DNA of 64,000 nucleotides from Pseudacidovorax sp. NFM-22 (GCF_021401245.1 NZ_JACBFY010000002.1:186001-250000); one strand, 5' to 3'; shown: positions 17,437 through 27,194, numbered from the stretch's first letter. Translations and numbers: made by a program. Notes: a model not told the origin generated them from the sequence alone.

Positions 17437-18339
17437 TCAGAGGCCCAGCGCGGCGCGGTCGACCTGGTAGTTCTGGGGGCCGCGCTGCGCGATCTTGAGG
17501 GCGCCCAGGCGGTTGCCCAGTTCGGCGCAGCGCACCAGGTCCCAGCCCTGTTCCAGGCCATAGAGCAGGCCGCCGCGCCAGGCATCGCCGCAGCCGGTGG
17601 GATCGACCACGGCCTCGGGCGTCACGGGCGCCACGCGCGTGGCCTCGCCGCCGACCCACACGTCGCAGCCCTCGGCGCCCAGCGTGACCACCATGCCGCG
17701 CACACGGCGCGAGATCTCGGCCGTGCTCCAGCCCGTGCGCTCGCTGAGCATGCGGCCCTCGTAGTCGTTGACCACGACCCAGTCCGCCTGATCGATGAAG
17801 TGGGCCAGGTCCTTACCGTCGAACATCGGCAGACCCTGACCCGGATCGAAGACGAAGGGAATGCCGGCAGCCTTGAACTGCGCGGCATGCTGCAGCATCG
17901 CCTCGCGGCCGTCGGGCGCGATGATGCCCAGGCGGATGTCCTCGCGTGCCTCGATGCGGTTGAGGTGGGCCTGCTGCATCGCACCCGGGTGGAAGGCCGT
18001 GATCTGGTTGTTGTCGCGGTCGGTCATGATCATGGCCTGCGCGGTGTAGCTGTCGTCCAGCTGCAGGATGAACTCCGTGCCCACGCCCAGTTCCTTCAGG
18101 CGCTGCACGTAGTCGGCGCCATCGCTGCCCACGGCCGCCATGGGCAGGGCGCGGCCGCCCAGCGCATTCAGGCTGTAGGCAATGTTGCCGGCGCACCCGC
18201 CGAAGTCCCGGCGCAGGCCGGGCACCAGGAAGGACACGTTCAGGATGTGCAGCTGGTCGGGCAGGATCTGCTCGGCGAAGCGGCCCTCGAAGGTCATGAT
18301 GGTGTCGAATGCGAGCGAGCCGCAGATCACGGAAGCCAT
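17437..18339 (-). CDS. PfkB-family carbohydrate/adenosine kinase
   Basis: The 300-residue protein is a ribokinase-superfamily kinase. It shows the N-terminal sugar-binding region (GSLAFDTIM), a glycine-rich substrate segment (FGGCAGNIAYSLNALGG) and the PfkB signature with the catalytic Asp (DPTGCGDAWRGG). The GCGD variant of the usual GAGD is found in adenosine kinase-like members of Burkholderiales, so adenosine is the likeliest substrate, but this is inference. The start at 18339 gives the conserved MASVICGSLAFDT. It is the last gene of the accB-accC-prmA-zinc ribbon-kinase series. Confidence 0.85.
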   Translation of the reverse strand: MASVICGSLAFDTIMTFEGRFAEQILPDQLHILNVSFLVPGLRRDFGGCAGNIAYSLNALGGRALPMAAVGSDGADYVQRLKELGVGTEFILQLDDSYTAQAMIMTDRDNNQITAFHPGAMQQAHLNRIEAREDIRLGIIAPDGREAMLQHAAQFKAAGIPFVFDPGQGLPMFDGKDLAHFIDQADWVVVNDYEGRMLSERTGWSTAEISRRVRGMVVTLGAEGCDVWVGGEATRVAPVTPEAVVDPTGCGDAWRGGLLYGLEQGWDLVRCAELGNRLGALKIAQRGPQNYQVDRAALGL

Positions 18340-18407
18340 GGCGGGATCAATCCTGCAGAAGCGGTGGGAGACAAGGCAAAGCCGCGGGCACGGTGTGACC
18401 GTCGGCC

Positions 18408-19856
18408 TCAGGGATAGAAGGCGAGCACGCTGTGGCCCACCACGGAAGGCAGCGGCCGGCCGGCCACCGCGTGCAACTCGAGCGCCAGTGCGACCTCCTC
18501 TTCGGCACGGCCCGGCAATACGGCGGCACGCGCCATCTCGGCCGGCTGGACGACGCGCCGCAGCACCGGGCGTTCGGAGCCGTCGAGCAAGGACAGTTCG
18601 ATCGCCGGCATGGCCACGGCCACCGGCGCCGCATTGCGCAGCGTGAAGACCAGCCGGTAGCGGCCTTCCGCGCCGTCGCGCATCAACGTGGAGCCATCCA
18701 CGCGGATGTCGTCGATGCGGCGCGGTGCCTCGATCGTGCAGGCCGTCGCCTGGCACACGGCCGTCAGCAACGGCAGCAGGGCTGGCCGGGACAGCGCCCA
18801 CTGGTCGCGTTCATGCCGCATCACCTGCGCGCCCAGCATGATCAGCAGGCCCGCTGCGGCGAGCGACCACAGCCAGAAGCGGCGGCGCCGCGGCGCCTCG
18901 CCTTCCTCTGGCGCGTCCGGCGTGTCCAGGAAGCTGGGGCGCAGGGGGGTGAACGGCGGCGCCGCCAGGTCGTCCCGAGCAGCAGGCTCATCGGCCATCG
19001 GCAGAGCGGACGACGGCGGGGTCGATTCCGCCGTCGGGGACTCTTCGACCAACGGCGGGGGCGCCTGCCCTGGCGCTTCGTCGACGTCGACGTCGAAGTC
19101 GACGTCGGCGCTTGGCGAGGGGCGGTCAAGGCCCGCATCCGGCGTGGGGATGACCGGGGCCGGCGGCGGATCCGCCTCCAGCGAGGGCTCGAGGGGGGCC
19201 GGGCGCGGCGGTACCGCAGCACGCCCCGGCCGCAGGAAGGCGGCGAGCGCGGTGGGCTCGGCATTCACCCATGCGCGACCGCGGCGCAGGACGCGGCCGA
19301 CCTGCGCCGCGTCGGCCGCCGGGCGCGCAGGGATGGCCGAGGGCGTGGAGGACGCCGACGGCGCCTGGGCATCCTGCGTCGACGCCGCCCTGTCTTCGGG
19401 CTGCGCCAGATCCAGCAGGTCGCGCGCAGGCAGCCGGGGCTCGACACGTTCGGCCGCCGGGGGCGCAGATGTCGCACCACCTGCAGACAGATCGAGCCAG
19501 TCGACAGAGGGCCAGGGCTGGGCGGTCGGCGAAGTGTTGGCAGACAGCGAGGGCGACGCTGCGCCGGGCATATCGTCGTCCACCGGCTCACTCTCTGGGT
19601 CCCGCATCGCAGAGGCCGACTCCGCGTCGCCCACCCCCGCCGCAGCCCCCGGCTCCGCGGCAGGCCATGCGCCCCCGGAGGCGGGCGCCGCCAGCACCAC
19701 CCAACGGCCGTCGGGCAACTGCTCGCGCAGGTCGGACTGCGCATCGAACACCTCGCCGCACCGGCCACAGCGCACCCATCCGTCGGACAGCCGCAACTGG
19801 TCGCGCACCACCTTGAAGGCGGTCGTGCAGGACGGACAGCGGGTGACAAGACTCAT
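18408..19856 (-). CDS. Zinc-ribbon (MJ0042) and DUF3426 membrane protein
   Basis: The 482-residue protein begins with a zinc ribbon whose ligands are C7, C10, C30 and C33. A long, low-complexity Pro/Ala/Asp-rich region of about 260 residues follows, then one membrane segment near residues 322-340. The C-terminal region matches DUF3426, probably outside the cytoplasm. Homologues commonly follow prmA in Burkholderiales; the function is unknown. The ATG overlaps the prmA stop by four bases. The disordered middle is rich in near-repeated Asp/Val codons (DVDFDVDVD). Confidence 0.85.
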   Translation of the reverse strand: MSLVTRCPSCTTAFKVVRDQLRLSDGWVRCGRCGEVFDAQSDLREQLPDGRWVVLAAPASGGAWPAAEPGAAAGVGDAESASAMRDPESEPVDDDMPGAASPSLSANTSPTAQPWPSVDWLDLSAGGATSAPPAAERVEPRLPARDLLDLAQPEDRAASTQDAQAPSASSTPSAIPARPAADAAQVGRVLRRGRAWVNAEPTALAAFLRPGRAAVPPRPAPLEPSLEADPPPAPVIPTPDAGLDRPSPSADVDFDVDVDEAPGQAPPPLVEESPTAESTPPSSALPMADEPAARDDLAAPPFTPLRPSFLDTPDAPEEGEAPRRRRFWLWSLAAAGLLIMLGAQVMRHERDQWALSRPALLPLLTAVCQATACTIEAPRRIDDIRVDGSTLMRDGAEGRYRLVFTLRNAAPVAVAMPAIELSLLDGSERPVLRRVVQPAEMARAAVLPGRAEEEVALALELHAVAGRPLPSVVGHSVLAFYP

Positions 19857-20746
19857 GCCGCGCGGCGGCCGGTCATCAGGATCCAGCCGTCTTCGGTGTC
19901 GGCGACCTCGAGCGCGATCCAGGGCGCATAGGCCTCCTTCAACTCGTCGGCCTGCGGCGCCAGGATGCCGGCCAGCACCAGGTGGCCGCCCGGTCGCACA
20001 TAGGCGCAGAGCAACGGCGCCAGCACCTTCAGGGGCGTGGCCAGGATGTTGGCAAGCACGGTGTCGTATTCGCCCTGGGCCCGCTCGGGCAGGCCGGGCG
20101 AGAGCTCGACGGCATTGGCATCGGCATTGAGGTGGGTCGATTCCACGGCCGCTTCGTCGATGTCGACGGCATCGATCTCCGTAGCGCCGAACTTCGCAGC
20201 GCCGATGGCCAGGATGCCCGAGCCGCACCCGTAGTCGAGCACGCGCGAACCCAGCACGTCGGCCGGCTGGGTCGCGATCCAGCGCAGGCACATGCGCGTG
20301 GTCGGATGGGTGCCGGTGCCGAACGCCAGGCCCGGATCGAGGCGGATCACCTGCACGGCCTGCGCGGGCGGCTCATGCCAGGTCGGGACGATCCAGAAGC
20401 TCCCGGTGATCTCTACCGGCGCGAACTGCGACTGGGTCAGCCGCACCCAGTCCTGCTCGGGCACCTCGGCGATGCCCGCCAGGCTGCAGCCTTCGAAGAA
20501 GTCCTGCGCCTGCAGCAGCGCGGCGGCCTCGTCGGCCTTGGCGCGGGTGTCGAAGAGGGCCACCACGCGCGAGCGCTGCCAGCCTTCGCGCGGCGGCGGC
20601 ATGCCGGGCTCGCCGAACAGGGCCTGCTCGGCCTCGGTGTGGGCATCGGCATCCTCCACCGAGACGGAGAGGGCATCGAGCGCATCGAGCGCATCGCCCA
20701 CCACCTCGACCCGGTCTTCGGGCGCCAAGAGCCGCAGTTCGAACAT
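19853..20746 (-). CDS. prmA: Ribosomal protein L11 methyltransferase PrmA
   Basis: PrmA is a SAM-dependent enzyme that trimethylates ribosomal protein L11. The 297-residue protein has the N-terminal substrate-recognition domain and a Rossmann methyltransferase domain. The methyltransferase motifs include GTGTHPTTRMCLRW, DYGCGSGILAIGAAK and NILATPLKVLAPLL. The start MFELRLLAPED was chosen with Shine-Dalgarno AGGAAAGG. It sits downstream of accC with a spacer of about 140 bases. Confidence 0.95.
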   Translation of the reverse strand: MFELRLLAPEDRVEVVGDALDALDALSVSVEDADAHTEAEQALFGEPGMPPPREGWQRSRVVALFDTRAKADEAAALLQAQDFFEGCSLAGIAEVPEQDWVRLTQSQFAPVEITGSFWIVPTWHEPPAQAVQVIRLDPGLAFGTGTHPTTRMCLRWIATQPADVLGSRVLDYGCGSGILAIGAAKFGATEIDAVDIDEAAVESTHLNADANAVELSPGLPERAQGEYDTVLANILATPLKVLAPLLCAYVRPGGHLVLAGILAPQADELKEAYAPWIALEVADTEDGWILMTGRRAA

Positions 20747-20888
20747 GAATCGCCTTTCCTCAACGGGCCGCGCGCCCATGCCGCGCAGCCCCATAACGAA
20801 CGCGCCGCGGACCGGAAGGCCGGGCCGCGGCGCAAGTCTTCACAAAGTATCGCCGGTGCGGGTCGCCCCGCCCAGGGCCGCGCGCCGA

Positions 20889-22238
20889 CTAGCGCTTGTG
20901 GGCGGCCATCCACTCTTCCAGATAGTGGATGTTGGTGCCGCCGGCCATGAACTTGGCGTCCACCATCAGCTCGCGGTGCAGCGGGATGTTGGTCAGGATG
21001 CCTTCGACCACCGTCTCGTTGAGCGCCGTGCGCATGCGGGCCATGGCCTGCTCGCGCGTGTCGCCGTAGACGATCAGCTTGCCGATCATCGAGTCGTAGT
21101 TGGGCGGCACGAAGTAGTTGGTGTAGACGTGCGAATCGACGCGCACGCCGGGACCGCCCGGCGGATGCCACATGGTGATGCGGCCCGGCGACGGCGTGAA
21201 CTTGTACGGGTCTTCGGCATTGATCCGGCACTCGATGGCATGGCCCTTGAGCTGGATCTGGCGCTGGGTGAAGGGCAGCTTCTCGCCGGCGGCGACCATG
21301 ATCTGCGTCTTCACGATGTCGATGCCGGTCACCAGCTCCGTCACCGGATGCTCCACCTGCACGCGGGTGTTCATCTCGATGAAATAGAACTCGCCGTTCT
21401 CGTACAGGAACTCGAAGGTGCCGGCGCCGCGGTAGCCGATCTTCTTGCAGGCGGCGGCGCAGCGCTCGCCGATCTTTTCGATCAGCTTGCGCGGGATGCC
21501 CGGGGCCGGCGATTCCTCGATCACCTTCTGGTGGCGGCGCTGCATGGAGCAGTCACGCTCGCCCAGGTAGACGGCGTTCTTGTGCTTGTCCGCGAGGATC
21601 TGGATCTCGATGTGCCGCGGGTTCTGGAGGAACTTCTCCATGTAAACCGCGGGATTGTTGAAGGCCGCGGCCGCCTCGGCCTTGGTCATCTGGATCGCAT
21701 TGACCAGCGCGGCTTCGGTGTGCACCACGCGCATGCCGCGGCCACCGCCACCGCCCGCGGCCTTGATGATCACCGGATAGCCGATGGCGCGGGCGATGCG
21801 CTTGTTGGCCGTCGCATCGTCCGACAGCTCGCCGTCCGAGCCGGGCACGCAGGGCACGCCGGCCTTGATCATGGCCTGCTTGGCCGACACCTTGTCGCCC
21901 ATGATGCGGATCGACTCGGGCGTGGGGCCGATGAACTGGAAGCCGCTCTGCTCCACCCGTTCGGCGAAGTTGGCGTTTTCCGAGAGGAAGCCGTAGCCGG
22001 GGTGGATGGCCTCGGCGTCCGTGACCTCGGCAGCCGAGATGATGGCCGGCATGTTGAGGTAGCTCTGCGACGAGGGCGCCGGGCCGATGCACACGGCCTC
22101 TTCGGCCAGCTTGACGTACTTGGCCTCGCGGTCGGCCTCGGAATACACCATGACCGCCTTGATGCCCAGTTCGCTGCAGGCGCGCTGGATCCGCAAAGCG
22201 ATCTCGCCCCGGTTGGCAACGAGGATCTTCTTGAACAT
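20889..22238 (-). CDS. accC: Acetyl-CoA carboxylase biotin carboxylase subunit AccC
   Basis: AccC carboxylates the biotin on AccB using ATP and bicarbonate, the first half-reaction of acetyl-CoA carboxylase in fatty acid synthesis. The 449-residue length equals E. coli AccC. It has the N-terminal [17 protein letters not shown], the glycine-rich ATP-grasp loop ([11 protein letters not shown]), and the catalytic region ([14 protein letters not shown]). It follows accB by eight bases. Confidence 0.98.
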   Translation of the reverse strand: MFKKILVANRGEIALRIQRACSELGIKAVMVYSEADREAKYVKLAEEAVCIGPAPSSQSYLNMPAIISAAEVTDAEAIHPGYGFLSENANFAERVEQSGFQFIGPTPESIRIMGDKVSAKQAMIKAGVPCVPGSDGELSDDATANKRIARAIGYPVIIKAAGGGGGRGMRVVHTEAALVNAIQMTKAEAAAAFNNPAVYMEKFLQNPRHIEIQILADKHKNAVYLGERDCSMQRRHQKVIEESPAPGIPRKLIEKIGERCAAACKKIGYRGAGTFEFLYENGEFYFIEMNTRVQVEHPVTELVTGIDIVKTQIMVAAGEKLPFTQRQIQLKGHAIECRINAEDPYKFTPSPGRITMWHPPGGPGVRVDSHVYTNYFVPPNYDSMIGKLIVYGDTREQAMARMRTALNETVVEGILTNIPLHRELMVDAKFMAGGTNIHYLEEWMAAHKR

Positions 22239-22246
22239 TCAGCGTC

Positions 22247-22714
22247 TCACTCGATGATGAACAGCGGCTGGCCGTATTCGACGGCCTGGCCGTTCTCGCC
22301 GAGGATCTGCTTGACGGTGCCCGACTTGTCGGCCTCGATCTCGTTGAGGATCTTCATCGCCTCGATGATGCAGAGGGTGTCGCCCTCCTTCACCTGGGAG
22401 CCGACCTCCACGAACGCGGCGGCGCCGGGACTGGAGGAGCGGTAGAAGGTGCCGACCATGGGCGACTTCACCACATGGCCCGACGGCGCCGCCTCAGCGG
22501 ACGCCGCGGCCGGCGCCGCAGCCTGTGCTGCCGGGGCAGCCGCCATGACGGCAGGCGCCGCGGCCGCGGGCATGGCCGCCTGGACATACTGAACGGGGGC
22601 GGCTTCGCCCGCCTTGACGATGCGCACCTTGCCTTCGGCTTCGGTGATCTCGAGTTCGGAAATATTGGATTCAGACACCAGGTCGATCAGTGTCTTGAGT
22701 TTGCGCAGATCCAT
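22247..22714 (-). CDS. accB: Biotin carboxyl carrier protein AccB
   Basis: AccB carries biotin between the carboxylase and transferase subunits of acetyl-CoA carboxylase. The 155-residue protein has an N-terminal helical domain ([16 protein letters not shown]), an Ala/Pro-rich linker and the biotinyl domain. The biotinylation motif reads [11 protein letters not shown] with biotinyl Lys at residue 121; Ile replaces the more common Leu or Val after the Lys. Confidence 0.97.
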   Translation of the reverse strand: MDLRKLKTLIDLVSESNISELEITEAEGKVRIVKAGEAAPVQYVQAAMPAAAAPAVMAAAPAAQAAAPAAASAEAAPSGHVVKSPMVGTFYRSSSPGAAAFVEVGSQVKEGDTLCIIEAMKILNEIEADKSGTVKQILGENGQAVEYGQPLFIIE

Positions 22715-22809
22715 GATTCTCCAGCGCCGGCCGCGGAGGCCGTCTATCGAACTTGCTTGAAAGTCGGCGTACGTCGGCGTTTTGACGCCATCTGCCGAGA
22801 AGGTCGCGG

Positions 22810-22815
22810 ATTCTA
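22810..22815 (-). promoter_or_regulatory. -10 box for accB-accC
   Basis: On the minus strand this reads TAGAAT. A TTGGCA lies 19 bases upstream (22835-22840), slightly long spacing. The leader of about 95 bases contains a small hairpin at 22776-22789 and a tandem GTCGGCGT repeat. It overlaps the end of the TlpA-like gene. Confidence 0.45.
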
Positions 22816-23361
22816 GCCGTGAACCACTGCGCGCTGCCAAGCCTGCAGATCCGCTGGCTCGACCTTGCCCATTCTACGGTCACACACGGCACCGCCCGAA
22901 TCGAGCACGAGCGTGAAGGGCAGGCCGCCGCTGTCATTGCCCAGGGCCTTGACCAGCGACAGGGCCTGCGCGCCTGCGATGCCGATCGGGAAACCGACTG
23001 GAAGCCGCGCCAGGAACTTGTCCACGGGCTCCGCGCGATCGACGGCGATGCCGACCACCTGCCAGCCATTGGCCGTGTTTTCGCGGTGGAAGCGGTCGAG
23101 CAGCGGCATCTCTTCGACGCAGGGGGGACACCAGGTCGCCCAGAAATTGACCAGCGTCGGCTTGCCCCGCAGCGCCGCGAGGGCCAGTTCGCCACCGCCG
23201 GGCCGCGGAAGGCGCAGCGACCACAGCGCGTCCGGGACCTCCCCCGCTGCCGACCCACCGGCCTGCGGCTGTTCACGATGCCGCCACAGTGCCAGGCCCG
23301 CGCCGGCGGCCACCGCGGCGGCACCGCCATACGCCAGCCACTGCCGACGGTTGGCCGTCAT
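22813..23361 (-). CDS. TlpA-like thioredoxin-fold protein
   Basis: The 182-residue protein has an N-terminal membrane anchor or signal (residues 7-25, after an RRQW twin-arginine-like start) and a periplasmic thioredoxin domain. The redox motif is WCPPC within [15 protein letters not shown], and the cis-Pro region GLPFTLVL is present. It resembles TlpA/ResA-type thiol-disulfide oxidoreductases, which reduce cytochrome c or other periplasmic thiols; the partner cannot be told from sequence. It overlaps the upstream gene by four bases. Confidence 0.88.
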   Translation of the reverse strand: MTANRRQWLAYGGAAAVAAGAGLALWRHREQPQAGGSAAGEVPDALWSLRLPRPGGGELALAALRGKPTLVNFWATWCPPCVEEMPLLDRFHRENTANGWQVVGIAVDRAEPVDKFLARLPVGFPIGIAGAQALSLVKALGNDSGGLPFTLVLDSGGAVCDRRMGKVEPADLQAWQRAVVHG

Positions 23362-23948
23362 TGCCCTTCCTCCACCAGGCGCCGGACCGACGCCAGATCG
23401 CCGCGGGGTGTGCGCCCCTGGCTGTCGGGCCGCAAGGCACCGCGCAGGTCGTCGAGGTCGTAGATCATCAGGTGCACCCCCACTTCGGTGCCCAGTTCGC
23501 GGCTGCGGGCATGGACGCTGAGCGCCTCGACGCTCTCGCCGTGGAAGCCTGTCACGGTACGGGGCTCGTACTCGACGCGGTGGTCGATGAGCGCGATCTC
23601 CGCCGACTTGGAGTCATCGCAGAACAGCTGGATATAGATGTCGCTCAGGCGGGTGGCGGTCCCGTGCCAGACAGAGCCCCCGAGATGCGGCCTGAAGGCC
23701 GCCATGTGCTCCATCCATTCCAGTGCCAGACGTCGCAGCACTTGCAATTCAGCCGGCTGGGTATCGGCGCAGAAGATGCGGATGTAGTCGCGCACCTCCT
23801 CCTCGACCTCGTCGTTGCCGGGCAGGGCCGTGCGTTGCGGCAGGCCGAGGTCGCGCAGGGCACGGCGCTTGGCAGGGCCGTATTCGAGCCCCTCCTCCAC
23901 GATGAGGCGGGCAGCAGCGGCAGCGATGTCGCGCTTGGCGGAGTCCAT
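23358..23948 (-). CDS. Conserved hypothetical protein divergent from mpl
   Basis: I do not recognise a named domain in this 196-residue protein. The N-terminal half is helical and begins MDSAKRDIAAAAARLIVEEG, followed by a segment rich in acidic residues. The C-terminal half looks like mixed alpha/beta (IYIQLFCDDSKSAEIALIDHRVEY). There is no signal peptide or membrane helix. It resembles proteins from other Burkholderiales encoded beside mpl. Homologues are sometimes labelled as nucleotidyltransferases or murein ligases, which I cannot support. Its stop overlaps the start of the TlpA-like gene by four bases. Confidence 0.8.
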   Translation of the reverse strand: MDSAKRDIAAAAARLIVEEGLEYGPAKRRALRDLGLPQRTALPGNDEVEEEVRDYIRIFCADTQPAELQVLRRLALEWMEHMAAFRPHLGGSVWHGTATRLSDIYIQLFCDDSKSAEIALIDHRVEYEPRTVTGFHGESVEALSVHARSRELGTEVGVHLMIYDLDDLRGALRPDSQGRTPRGDLASVRRLVEEGQ

Positions 23949-24005
23949 CGGCGCATTGTGCCGCCGCGAGGCCGACCCCGGGGCGGACGGCCCTGCGGCC
24001 CTTCC

Positions 24006-24011
24006 TAGAAT
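24006..24011 (+). promoter_or_regulatory. -10 box for mpl, leaderless spacing
   Basis: TAGAAT ends six bases before the mpl ATG at 24018. No Shine-Dalgarno and no clear -35 are present. Confidence 0.55.
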
Positions 24012-24017
24012 CCGGCG

Positions 24018-25493
24018 ATGCATATTCACATCCTCGGCATCTGCGGCACCTTCATGGGTGGACTGGCCGCCCTGGCCCGCGAGGCCGGCCACCGCGTCAC
24101 CGGCTGTGATGCGGGCGTCTATCCGCCGATGAGCACCCAGTTGCGCGAGCTCGGCATCGAACTGATCGAAGGCTATGGCGCGGACCAGTTGGCGCTCGCG
24201 CCCGACATGTTCGTGATCGGCAATGTCGTCTCCCGTGCGCGGCTGGCCGATGGCCGTCCCAAGTTCCCGCTGATGGAAGCGATCCTGGACGCCGGCGCGC
24301 CCTACACCAGCGGCCCGCAGTGGCTGGCCGAGCATGTGCTGCAGGGCCGCCATGTGCTGGCCGTGGCCGGCACCCATGGCAAAACCACGACCACCTCGAT
24401 GCTGACCTGGGTGCTGGACCAGGCGGGCCTGCAGCCCGGCTTCCTGGTCGGCGGCGTGCCGCTGGACTTCGGCGTCTCCGCGCGCCTGGGTCTTCTGGCT
24501 GCCGAAACCCCGGCGTCGAGCCAGACCGAACCAGCGGCCATCGCCTCCGCGGCGCAGGCAGGCGGTTGGGCCCCCTTCGTCATCGAAGCCGACGAGTACG
24601 ACACCGCCTTCTTCGACAAGCGCAGCAAGTTCGTCCACTACCGGCCGCGCACGGCGGTGCTGAACAACCTGGAGTTCGACCACGCGGACATCTTCGACAA
24701 CCTGGCGGCCATCGAGCGGCAATTCCACCACCTGGTGCGAACCGTGCCCTCCACCGGCCGATTGGTCGTCCACGCGGGCGAGCAAAGCCTGGAGCGGGTA
24801 CTGGCCCAGGGCTGCTGGAGCGAGGTCGCCCGCTTCGGCGAGGCGCCAGAGGCACAGTGGCGCGCCCGCGGCCCCGCCCATGCCTTCGACGTGCTGCGCG
24901 GCGGCGAGATCGTCGGCCGCGTCGAGTGGGCGCTGAGCGGCCAGCACAACCAGGCCAACGCGCTGGCCGCCATCGCCGCCGCCCAGCATTTGGGCGTGAC
25001 GCCGGCGCAGGCCGCCGAGGCGCTCTGCCGCTTCCGCAATGTGCGACGCCGCATGGAACTGCGCGGCGAAGTGGCGCGGCCGGGCGGCGAGCCGATCCGC
25101 GTCTACGACGACTTCGCCCACCATCCGACCGCCATCCAGACCACGCTGGACGGCCTGCGCCAGCGGCTGGACGCTGACGGGCGGCAGGGCGAACGCATCC
25201 TGGCCATCTTCGAGCCGCGCAGCAACACCATGAAACTGGGCACCATGGCCGCCCAACTGCCAGACAGCCTGCGCGACGCCGCCCTCGCCTTCTGCCACAC
25301 GGCCGGCCTGGACTGGGATGTGGCCGGCGCGCTCGCGCCGATGGGCGAACGCGCGGCCTGCTTCGACAACGTCGACAGCCTGGTCGAGGCCGTGGCCGCC
25401 GCTGCGCGACCGGGCGACCATCTGGTGTGCATGAGCAATGGCGGCTTTGGCCGTATCCATGGCAAGCTGATCGCCGCATTGCAAGCCGCCTGA
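24018..25493 (+). CDS. mpl: UDP-N-acetylmuramate:L-alanyl-gamma-D-glutamyl-meso-diaminopimelate ligase Mpl
   Basis: Mpl joins recycled tripeptide to UDP-MurNAc, bypassing MurC, MurD and MurE in peptidoglycan recycling. The 491-residue protein has the N-terminal Rossmann-like domain (HIHILGICGTFMGGLA), the Mur-ligase P-loop ([12 protein letters not shown]) and the C-terminal ligase domain (YDDFAHHPTAI). It is distinct from MurC elsewhere in the window. It starts directly after a -10 box. The cupin gene follows after 19 bases. Confidence 0.96.
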   Translation: MHIHILGICGTFMGGLAALAREAGHRVTGCDAGVYPPMSTQLRELGIELIEGYGADQLALAPDMFVIGNVVSRARLADGRPKFPLMEAILDAGAPYTSGPQWLAEHVLQGRHVLAVAGTHGKTTTTSMLTWVLDQAGLQPGFLVGGVPLDFGVSARLGLLAAETPASSQTEPAAIASAAQAGGWAPFVIEADEYDTAFFDKRSKFVHYRPRTAVLNNLEFDHADIFDNLAAIERQFHHLVRTVPSTGRLVVHAGEQSLERVLAQGCWSEVARFGEAPEAQWRARGPAHAFDVLRGGEIVGRVEWALSGQHNQANALAAIAAAQHLGVTPAQAAEALCRFRNVRRRMELRGEVARPGGEPIRVYDDFAHHPTAIQTTLDGLRQRLDADGRQGERILAIFEPRSNTMKLGTMAAQLPDSLRDAALAFCHTAGLDWDVAGALAPMGERAACFDNVDSLVEAVAAAARPGDHLVCMSNGGFGRIHGKLIAALQAA

Positions 25494-25512
25494 ACGCCGG
25501 AGAACCCACCCC

Positions 25513-26028
25513 ATGGCCCAAGCCCCATCGCGCGCCCGGCAGCTGATCGAGACGCTGCAACTCCAGTCCCATCCCGAGGGCGGTTGGTACCGCGAGGTGT
25601 TCCGCGCACCGACCCCGGTGCAGCCCGCCGACCACCGGGGACCGCGTGCAGCACTGACCAGCATCTACTTCCTGCTGGAGGCCGGCCAGCACTCCCGCTG
25701 GCACCAGGTGCTGTCGGACGAACTCTGGGTGCATCTGGAGGGCGTGCCGCTCACCCTGTGGACCGCCGACGCCGCCTTCCGCACGGCGCCGGCCCATGTG
25801 CGCCTGGCCCCGGTGGACGTCCACGGCGGCCGCCCCCAGCACGTGGTGCCCGCCGGCCAGTGGCAGGCGGCGCAGCCCGTGGCCACGCACAGCGCCGGCG
25901 ACTACACCCTGGCCGCCTGCGCCGTCGCGCCGGGCTTCGACTTCGCCGACTTCACGCTGATGGACGCCCAGGGCGAGGTGGCCGCCGCCGTGCGGCACCA
26001 CTGGCCCGCGCTGGCTTCCTTCATCTGA
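25513..26028 (+). CDS. Cupin-fold protein of the DUF985 family
   Basis: The 171-residue protein matches the DUF985 cupin family, with a typical N-terminus (IETLQLQSHPEGGWYREVFR). Conserved features include SIYFLLEAGQHSRWHQVLSDELW, AGQWQAAQ and AVAPGFDFADF. The fold is a small beta barrel; the substrate is unknown. It is probably cotranscribed with mpl, without an obvious functional link. Its stop lies one base from the converging aroG stop. Confidence 0.85.
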   Translation: MAQAPSRARQLIETLQLQSHPEGGWYREVFRAPTPVQPADHRGPRAALTSIYFLLEAGQHSRWHQVLSDELWVHLEGVPLTLWTADAAFRTAPAHVRLAPVDVHGGRPQHVVPAGQWQAAQPVATHSAGDYTLAACAVAPGFDFADFTLMDAQGEVAAAVRHHWPALASFI

Positions 26029-26029
26029 T

Positions 26030-27145
26030 TCAACCGCGACGCTTCTTCACCGCCTGCGACAGCACATCCAGCAGGCTGCGCGAATCGTCCCAGCCCAGGC
26101 AGGCGTCGGTGATGCTCTTGCCGTATTCCAGCGCCGACGGCACATCCTTGCCCGGCGAGAACTTCTGCGCGCCGGCCTGGATGTGGCTCTCCACCATCAC
26201 GCCGAAGACCTTGCGGCTGCCACCGGCGATCTGGTCCGCGATGTCGCGCGCCACGTCGACCTGCTTCTGGTGCTGCTTGCTGCTGTTGGCATGGCTGCAG
26301 TCCACCATCAGCGTGGGCGGCAGGCCGGCGGCCTCCAGGTCGCGGCAGGCGGTCTCGACGCTGGTGGCGTCGTAGTTGGGCGCCTTGCCGCCGCGCAGGA
26401 TCACATGGCAGTCCTTGTTGCCATTGGTCTGCACGATGGCGACCTGGCCGTTCTTGTGCACCGACAGGAAGTGGTGGCCGCGCGCCGCCGCCTGGATGGC
26501 GTCGGTGGCGATGCGGATGTTGCCGTCGGTGCCGTTCTTGAAGCCGATGGGCGCCGACAGGCCCGAGGCCAGTTCGCGGTGCACCTGGCTCTCGGTGGTG
26601 CGCGCGCCGATGGCGCCCCAGGCGATCAGGTCGCCGATGTACTGGGGCGAGATCACGTCCAGGAACTCGCTGCCCGCCGGCAGGCCCATGCGGTTGATGT
26701 CGATGAGCAACTGACGGGCGATGCGCAGGCCCTCGTCGATGCGGTAGCTCTCGTCCAGGTACGGGTCGTTGATCAGGCCCTTCCAGCCGACGGTGGTGCG
26801 CGGCTTCTCGAAGTACACGCGCATCACGATCTCCAGCGAGTCGGCGTACTTTTCGCGCTCGGCCTTCAGGCGTCGGGCGTAATCCAGGGCCGCGGCCGGG
26901 TCATGGATGGAACACGGCCCCATCACCACCAGCAGCCGGTCGTCCTGACCGGCCATGATGTTGTGGATGTTGCGGCGGGTGTCGGTGATCAGCTTCTCCA
27001 CGGCCGTGCCGTGGATGGGGAAGAAGCGGATGAGGTGTTCCGGAGGGGGCAGCACGTTGATGTCCTTGATGCGTTCGTCGTCGGTCTGGCTGGTTTTCTC
27101 GACGGGCGCATACCAGGGGTTGGCGGTGGCATTGCTGCTGTTCAT
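26030..27145 (-). CDS. aroG: 3-deoxy-7-phosphoheptulonate synthase (DAHP synthase, class I AroG type)
   Basis: This enzyme condenses phosphoenolpyruvate and erythrose 4-phosphate, the first step to phenylalanine, tyrosine and tryptophan. The 371-residue protein has the class I landmarks: VMGPCSIHDP, RVYFEKPRTTVGWKGLINDP, KNGTDGN and VDCSHANSSK. The start MNSSNATANPWY has a Shine-Dalgarno AAGGA. A leader peptide and terminator/antiterminator lie directly upstream (27195-27325), so expression should respond to charged aromatic tRNAs. Which of the three amino acids inhibits the enzyme cannot be told. Confidence 0.95.
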   Translation of the reverse strand: MNSSNATANPWYAPVEKTSQTDDERIKDINVLPPPEHLIRFFPIHGTAVEKLITDTRRNIHNIMAGQDDRLLVVMGPCSIHDPAAALDYARRLKAEREKYADSLEIVMRVYFEKPRTTVGWKGLINDPYLDESYRIDEGLRIARQLLIDINRMGLPAGSEFLDVISPQYIGDLIAWGAIGARTTESQVHRELASGLSAPIGFKNGTDGNIRIATDAIQAAARGHHFLSVHKNGQVAIVQTNGNKDCHVILRGGKAPNYDATSVETACRDLEAAGLPPTLMVDCSHANSSKQHQKQVDVARDIADQIAGGSRKVFGVMVESHIQAGAQKFSPGKDVPSALEYGKSITDACLGWDDSRSLLDVLSQAVKKRRG

Positions 27146-27194
27146 GGGAACGATCCTTCTTGTGGGTTGGTGTGTGACGGAAAACGGGGGGGCG

